Source: Candidatus Omnitrophota bacterium
GTDB lineage: Bacteria > Omnitrophota > Gorgyraeia > Pluralincolimonadales > Pluralincolimonadaceae
Direction: 5' to 3'
DNA: 9,640 nucleotides
Assembly: GCA_028706795.1 (NCBI GenBank)
Contig: JAQTVK010000025.1
Span: forward strand, 1-9,640
Below the pieces are notes generated by a model. It saw only the letters and a program-made list of their open reading frames with translations. It was not told the origin of the DNA and did no database searches. A program made the position numbers and the translations under genes. Below, in pieces: positions 1 to 5,993 of this stretch. Positions within the stretch are counted from its first letter, which is position 1. Each line of letters starts with the position of its first letter.

Positions 1-190
1 GCCCGCGCCGGTGTTCCATCATCTTTTTGAACTGCTCGGGGTGCTTTTCACCGTATTCCCTCAACTTATGGAACCTCTCGAAGCCTCGCTCCCTCGCTTG
101 GCTCTTGCCGATATAATAACCGGTAAAGCTCGAGCTTGCCGCGATGATGAGGACGAGAACGGCCGCCAAAACGGTTTGGGATACCTTCAT
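1..190 (-). CDS. N-terminal part of a small membrane-anchored or exported protein (runs off left edge)
   Basis: A reading frame starts at ATG 190-188 and stays open for 63 codons to the edge of the window, so its C-terminus is not visible. Residues 1-4 are short and polar with a Lys. Residues 5-28 are hydrophobic (VLAAVLVLIIAA, then SSSFTGYYIG), as in an uncleaved signal anchor or a signal peptide. After that the chain is strongly charged and helical, rich in Arg, Lys, Glu and His (for example RFHKLREYGEKHPEQF). A good ribosome binding site, GGAGG at 200-196, sits 5 nt before the start, which supports both gene and start. It is divergent from the PpiD-like gene, with 127 bp between the two starts. 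I do not recognise the family. The charged helix after an anchor could suit a Spy/CpxP-like periplasmic protein, but that is only a guess. Confidence 0.72.
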   Translation of the reverse strand, partial: MKVSQTVLAAVLVLIIAASSSFTGYYIGKSQARERGFERFHKLREYGEKHPEQFKKMMEHRRG

Positions 191-195
191 ATCAG

Positions 196-200
196 CCTCC
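196..200 (-). promoter_or_regulatory. Ribosome binding site of the left-edge gene
   Basis: The minus strand reads GGAGG followed by CTGAT and then ATG, a near-ideal Shine-Dalgarno at 5-nt spacing. It fixes the start of the truncated gene at 190. Confidence 0.75.
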
Positions 201-242
201 TTTTACTTTATTAGACGGATAAGGACCGTAAAAGTTTACTTT

Positions 243-271
243 ATCTTACCATAAATGGGGTTGCCTGTCCC
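243..271 (-). promoter_or_regulatory. Possible leftward promoter for the left-edge gene
   Basis: On the minus strand, GGGACA (271-266) and TAAGAT (248-243) are separated by 17 bp. Each matches four of six consensus bases, and a start near 236 would leave a leader of about 45 nt. The -35 lies inside the palindrome at 257-272, which would then supply -35 elements in both directions. This is a weak, position-based inference; no better candidate was seen in the 127-bp gap. Confidence 0.3.
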
Positions 272-272
272 C
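257..272. repeat. Small GC palindrome, resembles a REP-type half element
   Basis: GGGG (257-260) and CCCC (269-272) flank TTGCCTGT, so a 4-bp GC stem with an 8-nt loop is possible. The reverse-strand core GGGGACAGGCAACCCC resembles GGGGACAGGC-type dispersed palindromes that I recall from several MAG lineages, sometimes next to REP-associated transposases. Only one copy is visible, so its repeated nature cannot be shown here. It overlaps the -35 box of the rightward promoter. Confidence 0.35.
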
Positions 273-289
273 GGTTTTCCTGTTATAAT
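261..289 (+). promoter_or_regulatory. Sigma-70-type promoter of the PpiD-like gene, extended -10
   Basis: TTGCCT (261-266) and a perfect TATAAT (284-289) are separated by 17 bp. TG at 281-282 makes an extended -10 (TGTTATAAT). Transcription should start near 295-297, giving a leader of about 20 nt that contains the ribosome binding site at 304-310. The -10 is consensus and the -35 matches four of six bases. This suggests a housekeeping-sigma promoter of good strength. Confidence 0.75.
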
Positions 290-303
290 ATTCTGACTTT
301 TCC

Positions 304-310
304 AAGGAGA
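304..310 (+). promoter_or_regulatory. Ribosome binding site of the PpiD-like gene
   Basis: AAGGAGA lies 7 nt before ATG 318, a standard strong Shine-Dalgarno that supports the chosen start. Confidence 0.75.
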
Positions 311-317
311 ACCTAAA

Positions 318-1766
318 ATGCTCAAACAGATCAGGGAAAACGCAAGAGTGCCTCTTTATATTCTGATAGTGGCCTTCATCGGCTTATACGCGGTCAGCGG
401 GCAGGAGACCGGCCAACAGGCGGGAAAGATATTCGGCAGGAAAGTCTCCATAAGCGACTTCCAAAAGGCTTATAACGCCGCGAGGACCCAGTTAATAATG
501 AGATACGGCAACCTGCCCAACGACCCGAAAGTAGGGCAGGCCATCGAGGATGAGGCGTGGAACAGGCTCATAATGCTCCACGAGGCGAAAAAAGAGCGTA
601 TAAAAACCAGCGATAAAGAGATCGTCGATTTCGTAAAGGGGATAACCGCATTCAATGACAAGAGCGGCAGGTTCAGCAAGAGGCAGTACGAGGAGATACT
701 GAAATACAGCTTCGGCCTCACCCCTTCCGAGTTCGAGGGCCAGGTCAAAGAGAACCTCACGATAGAGAAACTGATCGGAAAGCATAGTGACAGCGCGACG
801 GTCACCGACGACGACGTACTCAAGGAATATAAATTCCTGAACGAGAAGGCGAAGGCCGATTACGTTCTGTTCAAGGCCGACGATTACCTTCCGCAGGCCG
901 GGGCAACCGAAGAGGAAATAAAGGCGTATTTCGAAAAGAACAAAGCGGCTTTTAAGATACCCGCGCAGGTGAATGCCGAATATATCGCCAAGCCGTTCCC
1001 TGACGACAAGAAAGAGACGAAAGAAAAAACCAGGAAAGAGATGAAGGATATCTCTTACGAATTAGCCGCGAACACGGACCTGGCGGCGGCCGCAAAGAAG
1101 TTCTCGCTCACGACTAAAGAAACCGGCCTCTTTAACAGGGAGACCAATATCCCGGGCATAGGATACGACCTCAAATTCGCGGACTCCGCGCTCTCCCTTG
1201 CCGAAGGCCAGGTCAGCGGCCCCATAGAGACGAAGACTGGCATATATATAATTAAGATCAAGGAGAAGAAACCGGAGCGCCAGGCTGTCTTCGCCGAGGT
1301 GAAGGATGCGGCCGGGAAGAGCCTGAAGGCGGAGAAGGCTGACGCGGCGGCGAAAGCCAAGGCACAGGAAGCCCTGAAAGCAATAAAGGCCGCTATCGAA
1401 AAGAAAGGGTCGTTTGAGGCGGCCGCCAAAGAATTGTCGTTATCAGTCAAAAAGACGGGTGCATTCGCGCGCGGACAATATATTGAAGGGCTGGGGATAG
1501 CGCCCGAGTTCGCGGAAGCCGCATTCTCCGTGAAACAGGGCGAGGTATTCGGCGACGCGGTCAGGGTCCATGACGGTTACACGATCGTGAAACAGGACTC
1601 GATAGTCCCTATAGACGAGAAGAAATACCAGGAAGAAAAAGATAAATTGAAGAAGATGCTGACGGAGCAGAAAAAATACTTCGCCTCAATAACCTGGTTC
1701 AGCGAGCTCAGGAAGAAGGCGGACCTGCAGGATAACCTCGACAAGGCGCTGGGACGCAGCCGATAG
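318..1766 (+). CDS. Membrane-anchored PpiD/SurA-like peptidyl-prolyl isomerase family chaperone
   Basis: A 482-residue protein with its own promoter and a clear Shine-Dalgarno. Residues 1-10 are basic, residues 12-27 form one membrane segment (PLYILIVAFIGLYAVS), and the rest should lie in the periplasm, the PpiD topology. Residues 30-180 match a SurA/PpiD N-terminal helical chaperone region, including a pattern like that around GRKVSISDFQKAY. Two parvulin-like modules follow, at about 218-318 and 350-430. Their cores align with each other (KKFSLTTKETGLF with KELSLSVKKTGAF, and GIYIIKIKEKKP with GYTIVKQDSIVP). A Lys/Ala-rich helix (about 325-360) separates them. The usual active-site His of the xxHIL strand is Tyr222 in module 1 (VNAEYI), so isomerase activity is doubtful and a holdase role for outer-membrane or exported proteins is more likely. 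Family assignment is firm; the exact PpiD or SurA name is not. The 3' end overlaps the convergent gene by 59 bp. Confidence 0.88.
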   Translation: MLKQIRENARVPLYILIVAFIGLYAVSGQETGQQAGKIFGRKVSISDFQKAYNAARTQLIMRYGNLPNDPKVGQAIEDEAWNRLIMLHEAKKERIKTSDKEIVDFVKGITAFNDKSGRFSKRQYEEILKYSFGLTPSEFEGQVKENLTIEKLIGKHSDSATVTDDDVLKEYKFLNEKAKADYVLFKADDYLPQAGATEEEIKAYFEKNKAAFKIPAQVNAEYIAKPFPDDKKETKEKTRKEMKDISYELAANTDLAAAAKKFSLTTKETGLFNRETNIPGIGYDLKFADSALSLAEGQVSGPIETKTGIYIIKIKEKKPERQAVFAEVKDAAGKSLKAEKADAAAKAKAQEALKAIKAAIEKKGSFEAAAKELSLSVKKTGAFARGQYIEGLGIAPEFAEAAFSVKQGEVFGDAVRVHDGYTIVKQDSIVPIDEKKYQEEKDKLKKMLTEQKKYFASITWFSELRKKADLQDNLDKALGRSR

Positions 1767-2271
1767 TCTCGCCCATCACGTTTACCGGCTGGAGGAATTC
1801 CAGATCAACGAGCTTCCAGCCGTTTTCTTCTTTAACGAGCTTCAGCCTGAACTTATCCTTCTCCCCTTCCAGCCCCTGCATTATCGTCTCTGATGTCCCC
1901 TGGCCGGTGCGGCCGATTATCAGGGCGACCACTTCCACGTCCGCCTCCGTCTTCGCCTCGTTCAGTTTTATATCCACGCTCTCGATATTTATGAAGACAT
2001 CCTTATAATACGAGGCGAAACTCTTCACGCCGAAGACAAGCGCCGCGCGGTCGTTGCCGTATTTGTCCTTGTAATCGAAGGAGACCATATCGGAGATGCC
2101 GAGGAGGTTCTTCTTCTCGATGCGGGCCTTCCCGGTCATTATGAATTTCTTGATCCGGGCCTGTTCGCCGCCGAATACGTCCGAGAGGATGTTATAGGCG
2201 AAGAAAGCTATCAGTGAGATCGCGACGGCCCAGAGGTAGACCTTAATATAATCTCTTATCCGGAAGTTCAT
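1708..2271 (-). CDS. Membrane-anchored protein of unknown function, possible NTF2/SnoaL-like fold
   Basis: A 187-residue protein starting at ATG 2271, inside the last 29 nt of the deaminase gene; no later ATG or GTG would serve as a better start. Residues 11-29 form a membrane segment (VYLWAVAISLIAFFAYNIL) after a basic N-terminus, so the rest is probably periplasmic. From about 35 to 163 the chain alternates helix and strand: a first helix (EQARIKKFIMTGKARIEKKN), then DMVSFDYKDKYGNDR, then strands ending in EENGWKLVDLEFL. A late strand containing a GWKLVD-type motif is typical of NTF2-like/SnoaL and related lumazine-binding-type folds, and I infer that fold only from this pattern. The last 19 or so residues (CVPAPCRGYPAGPPSS end) are encoded antisense to the PpiD-like gene and look unlike the rest of the protein. 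I cannot name a function. Confidence 0.68.
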   Translation of the reverse strand: MNFRIRDYIKVYLWAVAISLIAFFAYNILSDVFGGEQARIKKFIMTGKARIEKKNLLGISDMVSFDYKDKYGNDRAALVFGVKSFASYYKDVFINIESVDIKLNEAKTEADVEVVALIIGRTGQGTSETIMQGLEGEKDKFRLKLVKEENGWKLVDLEFLQPVNVMGETIGCVPAPCRGYPAGPPSS

Positions 2272-2710
2272 TGAATTTTCCGAAGAGTTCGAGGCATTCT
2301 TTCCTCATGAAGCGCGGGACGAGTTTTACTTTGCTTTTGCCGAGGGATTTTAGCCGGCGGTCGGTAATCGAAAGTTCGTTGAATCCGGTCTTTTTGGCGT
2401 CTTTCGTTGCTGTGCCGTAGATTATCTTATCTATCCGGGCCCAGTGTATCGCGGCGAAACACATCGGGCACGGCTCTGTCGTCGAATAAATAATGCAGCC
2501 GGAGAGGTCAAAGGTCTTTAGTTTGCGCGAGGCGATACGTATGGCGTTTACCTCAGCATGGCAGGTCGCGTCATTTTTCAAGACAGTATTGCGCGAGACG
2601 GCGATTACCTTTTTGCCTTTTACGATGCAGGCGCCGAACGGCCCGCCGTCCATCTTCTTGAGGTTCTTCCCGGCTTCTTTTATGGCCAGGAGCATGAATT
2701 TCTTTTTCAC
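2243..2710 (-). CDS. Guanine deaminase-like nucleoside/nucleobase deaminase (CDA fold)
   Basis: A 155-residue zinc hydrolase of the cytidine deaminase superfamily, close in length to Bacillus subtilis GuaD (156). Visible motifs are GGPFGA (22-27), Asn41, the zinc and proton-shuttle site H51-A-E53, and the second zinc motif P80-C81-P-M-C84. IHWARIDKIIYG (88-99) and a terminal Tyr155 also match GuaD, so guanine to xanthine plus ammonia is the likely reaction. At the place where GuaD has FDD (Asp114 from memory), this protein has F110-N-E112, so substrate choice may differ. TadA or other tRNA/nucleotide deaminases are less likely given the C-terminus. The start is GTG 2710, sharing GTGA with the upstream stop; ATG at residue 6 is an alternative. 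The 3' end overlaps the next gene by 29 nt. Confidence 0.8.
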   Translation of the reverse strand: MKKKFMLLAIKEAGKNLKKMDGGPFGACIVKGKKVIAVSRNTVLKNDATCHAEVNAIRIASRKLKTFDLSGCIIYSTTEPCPMCFAAIHWARIDKIIYGTATKDAKKTGFNELSITDRRLKSLGKSKVKLVPRFMRKECLELFGKFNELPDKRLY

Positions 2711-3384
2711 TTATTCTTTAACTCCCTTATCGCGTCCGCGGCGATCCAGCGGGCGGCCTTCGAGTCTATCTTATATATCTCTCTGGCGGTTTTGAGCGCG
2801 GCTTTCCTGAGCCTCGGGTTGCGCTTGCCGATCTGGCGCAATGCCCAGTTGACGGCCTTCCTTACGTAATTGCGCTCGTCGCTAGATTCCCTCTTTATTA
2901 CGGGAAAATAGACCATGAATGCCGCGTCTTTCGCCTTCTTGTCATGGACCGCGAGGCATGCCATCAGCGCGAAACCCGACCGCTTATAATATTCTTCTTT
3001 CTTCCTGCTCCACTCATGGGTTTTTTTGTGCGCAACCGGAGTATAGCAAAAAAGATTCGAGCATACCTGGTCGCAGACGTCCCACGAATCAAAATCCTTG
3101 GCCCACCCGTCCATCTCTTTTGGCGTGATCTTGCCGGGATCGCCTACCATGCCTGCAAGTATGCGCGCCTCGTGGATGCCTGATGCCCACAGTTTTTGCG
3201 CCAGCGCGTGGTCTTTGCCTGATTCCTTTGCTATCTTCCTGAGATCTGGTATAGATACGCCGAGGGTATTTTTGGAATTGATGCCGAAGCGGGCCATCCC
3301 CTCTATATTTTTGGGGTTAGAAAGGGATTTGAGCTTTTTTATTATCTCTTCGGCCGTATATATCTCCCCTGCTTTTGGGATCAC
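2707..3384 (-). CDS. AlkD-like DNA alkylation repair protein (HEAT-like repeats)
   Basis: A 225-residue, all-helical basic protein of the AlkD/DNA_alkylation family, whose members excise cationic alkylated bases such as N7-alkylguanine and N3-alkyladenine. Visible signatures are SWDVCDQV (100-107), KRSGFAL (134-140), and a segment at 171-189 containing RNYVRKAVNWALRQIGKRN. Trp101, Asp105 and Trp180 have the spacing I recall for Bacillus cereus AlkD Trp109, Asp113 and Trp187, the residues that hold and activate the lesion, so activity is plausible. The start is GTG 3384, overlapping the pfk stop as GTGA, with CGGAG about 5 nt upstream as ribosome binding site. Length suits the family. It is in the same run as a nucleobase deaminase, but its neighbours give no firm clue to damage-inducible control. 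Confidence 0.87.
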   Translation of the reverse strand: MIPKAGEIYTAEEIIKKLKSLSNPKNIEGMARFGINSKNTLGVSIPDLRKIAKESGKDHALAQKLWASGIHEARILAGMVGDPGKITPKEMDGWAKDFDSWDVCDQVCSNLFCYTPVAHKKTHEWSRKKEEYYKRSGFALMACLAVHDKKAKDAAFMVYFPVIKRESSDERNYVRKAVNWALRQIGKRNPRLRKAALKTAREIYKIDSKAARWIAADAIRELKNK

Positions 3385-4475
3385 CGGTCTCCGAAACAGG
3401 TCCCGACAGAACGCGCCGATTCTACGAGCGGATGGTTCTTCGGGACGAGCCTCTTTCCCTTCGCGACATCCCTGAGGCTGACCTTGACGAACTCGTTATT
3501 CCTGACCGCTACCATATGGCCGAATGCGCCCTCGTTTATGAAATCCACCGCCCTTGTCCCGAGCTGCGTGGCCAATACACGGTCGAAAGGCGTGGGCGAG
3601 CCTCCCCTCTGGAGATGGCCCATTATCACGGCGCGCGTCTCGATGCCGCACGCTAATTTCTCGATCTGGCTGCCGAGGACAAAACTTATGCCGCCGAGCC
3701 TGGCCGACTCGAAACTCTTCTTCACTATCCTCTTTACGACGACATCCCCGCCCTTAGGCTTCGCGCCTTCGGATATCACTATTATGCTGAACCTCTTGCC
3801 CTTGCCGTGCCTCTCTTTTATCTTTTTGACGACCACGTTGATATCGTACGGGATCTCCGGGATGAGTATGATATCACCGCCGCCTGCCACTCCGGCGTGG
3901 AGCGCTATCCACCCCGCGGTCCGCCCCATGACCTCTATTATCATCGCGCGATGGTGCGATTGCGCGGTCGTGTGTATCCTGTCTATGCCTTCGGTCGCCA
4001 CCCATACGGCCGTGTCAAAACCGAACGTAATGTCGGTGCCAAGGATATCGTTATCTATCGTCTTGGGGACACCGATGACCGGGATGCCGTCTTCATAAAG
4101 CCGGTGAGCTATACTGAGCGTACCGTCGCCACCGATAGCGACCAGCGCATCGGCTTTCAATTTCTTAAAATTATTTACGGCCCTCCTGTGGTAATCCTTG
4201 AAGGTAACCTTGCAGTCCTTGCTTTCTATGGCGTAATGATAAGGGTTTGCGACGTTGGATGTGCCGAGTATCGTGCCGCCCAGGGTGAGGATACCCGAGA
4301 CATCGTGATTCTCGAGTTTCTTGACCTTATTCCTTACGAGGCCTTCGTATCCGTCCTCAAAGCCCGCTACCTCGCATCCTTCGCCCATCGCTTTCTTCGC
4401 GACGGCGCGTATGACCGCGTTCAGGCCCGGACAGTCCCCGCCGCCGGTAAGTATCGCTATCCTTTTAGGTCTCAT
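3381..4475 (-). CDS. pfkA: 6-phosphofructokinase, ATP-type by its active-site glycine
   Basis: A 364-residue glycolytic kinase converting fructose 6-phosphate to fructose 1,6-bisphosphate in the cytoplasm. The frame is open upstream to 4550, but the start at ATG 4475 is chosen. It gives the family N-terminus (KRIAILTGGGDCPGLN), has GAGGAG just upstream, and forms an ATGA overlap with the preceding stop. Motifs are GGGDCPGLN (11-19), GGDGT (115-119), PKTIDND (137-143) with catalytic Asp141, MGRTAGWIAL (183-192) and GHLQRGGSPTPFDR near the C-terminus. Gly118 in GGDGT marks ATP use; pyrophosphate enzymes usually have Asp there. Lys138 in PKTIDND is the residue found in pyrophosphate-type and some ATP-type group members, where Escherichia coli has Gly. 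The symbol follows common usage for the family; the exact subgroup is uncertain. Confidence 0.93.
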   Translation of the reverse strand: MRPKRIAILTGGGDCPGLNAVIRAVAKKAMGEGCEVAGFEDGYEGLVRNKVKKLENHDVSGILTLGGTILGTSNVANPYHYAIESKDCKVTFKDYHRRAVNNFKKLKADALVAIGGDGTLSIAHRLYEDGIPVIGVPKTIDNDILGTDITFGFDTAVWVATEGIDRIHTTAQSHHRAMIIEVMGRTAGWIALHAGVAGGGDIILIPEIPYDINVVVKKIKERHGKGKRFSIIVISEGAKPKGGDVVVKRIVKKSFESARLGGISFVLGSQIEKLACGIETRAVIMGHLQRGGSPTPFDRVLATQLGTRAVDFINEGAFGHMVAVRNNEFVKVSLRDVAKGKRLVPKNHPLVESARSVGTCFGDR

Positions 4476-5026
4476 TCTCTCCTCATCATTTGGAAAAGCA
4501 GCCAGGAACCGCCGGTGATGCAAACCAGCATCGACAGGACGGCGGCGCATCTTAACGCTAAAGCCAGCGTACCGTCATATTGTAGCATATTAAAATGCGA
4601 TAATAAATAATTCCAATCGTGGATTATATCCTCTTCGCCGAAACCCCAGGGCGCGACAAGTTCCAACTGCAATGAACGGGCGTCGGCGACATATACGGCG
4701 ATATGGAAAAGGGCGGTCGACAGCCAGCCGAACGCGAATGACACGGCAAAATAATCGCCTTGTTTCAAAAATCCCAGCATTACGATGACCGGGGCCAGGA
4801 TCTCAAAGGCCGAACCGCCGGCTATATTCATTGCCTGCCCGAAGGGAGAAAATAACACGTGGCCGAATTCATGCACCCCGTAATTGACGCCGTCGAATAC
4901 GCTTTGGTATGAGGCATTACCCGAATATCTTAAAAAGATATAAATAAAAAACAACACGACCGGGAGGCGTACAAGCCACGAACGGCCCTTGCACCATTCC
5001 CTGGCAGACGGGATCAGCGCGCTCAT
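4472..5026 (-). CDS. Polytopic membrane protein with HEFGH zinc-protease-like motif
   Basis: A 184-residue protein with four probable membrane segments, at about 18-34, 73-87, 92-113 and 152-178. H52-E-F-G-H56 is an HExxH zinc-binding motif beside a membrane segment, as in M50-type intramembrane or membrane-bound peptidases. Two further polar motifs stand out in otherwise hydrophobic or loop sequence: Y112-V-A-D115-A-R117 after the third segment, and H136-D-W-N-Y-L-L (136-142). Asp115 or His136 could be a third metal ligand, but that is inference. The classic M50 NxxPxxxLDG motif is not visible. I recall similar unnamed bacterial membrane proteins with ADAR and HDW motifs, but know of no studied member. 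The start at ATG 5026 overlaps the dus stop as ATGA, and its own stop overlaps the pfk start. Substrate and activity are unknown. Confidence 0.8.
   Translation of the reverse strand: MSALIPSAREWCKGRSWLVRLPVVLFFIYIFLRYSGNASYQSVFDGVNYGVHEFGHVLFSPFGQAMNIAGGSAFEILAPVIVMLGFLKQGDYFAVSFAFGWLSTALFHIAVYVADARSLQLELVAPWGFGEEDIIHDWNYLLSHFNMLQYDGTLALALRCAAVLSMLVCITGGSWLLFQMMRRE
4479..4484 (-). promoter_or_regulatory. Ribosome binding site that decides the pfk start
   Basis: The minus strand reads GAGGAG then AGA then ATG (4475). A longer in-frame start at 4550 would add 25 residues, rich in Arg and His, that do not resemble the family. This site and the ATGA overlap with the upstream stop favour 4475. 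Confidence 0.7.
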
Positions 5027-5988
5027 ACGGGCTTCAATATTTCTTTTATTATATCGAGCATCTCTTTTTTGGTATAGACGGCGCAGGCCTTTACGCGCAA
5101 CGGGCGGACGTTATCGAGGCCTTTCGTATACCAGCAGAAGAATTTACGGAATGCCGGGACTGCCCTTTTAGCGCCGAAACATTTAACGGAGGCATTAAAA
5201 TGGCGCGTTATTGTCTTTACGACCGTTTCCTTGGACGGCCTTTCCGGGACGGTTCCGTCTTCCAGGTACGCGCCGATCTCCCTGAATATCCACGGATTGC
5301 CCAGGCCGCCGCGGGCTATCAATATCCCGTCGCAGCCGGTCTCATTGAACATGCTTTTCGCAAGCGGCCCGGATAATACGTCACCGCTCCCGATCACCGG
5401 GACCTTTACCGCGTCCTTGACCGACTTTATGACGCCGTAATCTACGCTGCCGGTGTAAAGCTGGTTGCGCGTCCTGCCGTGGATAAATATCGCGGCGACG
5501 CCCGCGTCCTCGGCGACCAAAGCCGTCTCCCTGGCGTTGACAGAATTCTTTTCCCAGCCGGCGCGGATCTTGACCGTAACCGGCCACTTCGATTCCCTGA
5601 CCATTATCTTAAGCAAACGCTTGAGCTTGCCTGGATCCTTGAGGAGCGCCGCGCCCTCGCCTTTCGCGGTAACTTTCCTTTCAGGGCAGGCGGCGTTGAA
5701 ATCTAGGATATCGAATTTGTATTTATGGAGTTTTTCTATCGCGCGGTTTAAATATTCGGGTTCGTTCCCTACTAGCTGGATGCCGAGCGGCCTGTCGCCT
5801 TTCGCCGACCCGAGCATCTCGAGCGCCTTGACGTTGCTGTAGCTTAACGAGCGGGCGTTGACCATCTCGGTAAAGGCGAGCTCGGCGCCGAACTTGCGGT
5901 TGAGCATCCGGTACGGCAGGTCGGTTATACCCGCCATAGGGGCGAGGATGAGATTGGACTTTAATCTAAGTTTGCCGATCGTCAGCAT
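5023..5988 (-). CDS. dusB: tRNA-dihydrouridine synthase (DusB/NifR3 family)
   Basis: A 321-residue FMN enzyme that reduces uridine to dihydrouridine in tRNA loops using NADPH. The FMN-binding barrel starts with APMAGITD (16-23). FTEMVNARSL (39-48) and IQLVGNEPE (70-78) follow. The proton-donor Cys101 lies in NAACPERKV (98-106). FMN-contact Lys140 and Arg142 are in VKIRAGW, His170 is in IHGRTRNQLYTG, and IARGGLGNPWIF closes the phosphate site. The C-terminal helical tRNA-binding region includes FRKFFCWYTKGL. Length and motif order are typical. Family certainty is high; the DusB subtype is less sure, because NAACP differs from the NMGCP common in proteobacterial DusB. The gene begins 5 nt after the preceding stop with no strong Shine-Dalgarno, so translation may be coupled, and it ends in an ATGA overlap. 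Confidence 0.92.
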   Translation of the reverse strand: MLTIGKLRLKSNLILAPMAGITDLPYRMLNRKFGAELAFTEMVNARSLSYSNVKALEMLGSAKGDRPLGIQLVGNEPEYLNRAIEKLHKYKFDILDFNAACPERKVTAKGEGAALLKDPGKLKRLLKIMVRESKWPVTVKIRAGWEKNSVNARETALVAEDAGVAAIFIHGRTRNQLYTGSVDYGVIKSVKDAVKVPVIGSGDVLSGPLAKSMFNETGCDGILIARGGLGNPWIFREIGAYLEDGTVPERPSKETVVKTITRHFNASVKCFGAKRAVPAFRKFFCWYTKGLDNVRPLRVKACAVYTKKEMLDIIKEILKPV

Positions 5989-5993
5989 GAATA

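Noticed and set aside
1055..1450. Minus-strand frame inside the PpiD-like gene, Ala/Phe/Ser-rich
   Set aside because: It is the mirror of the Lys/Ala/Glu-rich coding sequence of the real gene, whose frame, promoter and domains are clear.
1757..1791. CAGCCG...CGGCTG hairpin as a terminator between the convergent genes
   Set aside because: The 6-bp stem has a loop of about 23 nt and no T-run on either side, and it lies inside the coding sequence of the minus-strand gene.
4476..4550. Longer N-terminus for phosphofructokinase starting at 4550
   Set aside because: The added 25 residues do not fit the family and lie in the upstream gene; the ribosome binding site and ATGA overlap point to 4475.
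3807..4610. Long open plus-strand frame (267 codons) opposite pfk and the HEFGH gene
   Set aside because: It lies wholly antisense to pfk with all its catalytic motifs, has no ribosome binding site or recognisable domain, and arises from the codon bias of the true genes.
5023..5988. Nitrogen-regulation role for the dus gene because of its NifR3 name and nearby gltBD
   Set aside because: NifR3 is a historical name for a tRNA-modifying enzyme, and proximity to gltBD alone does not show a nitrogen-control function.
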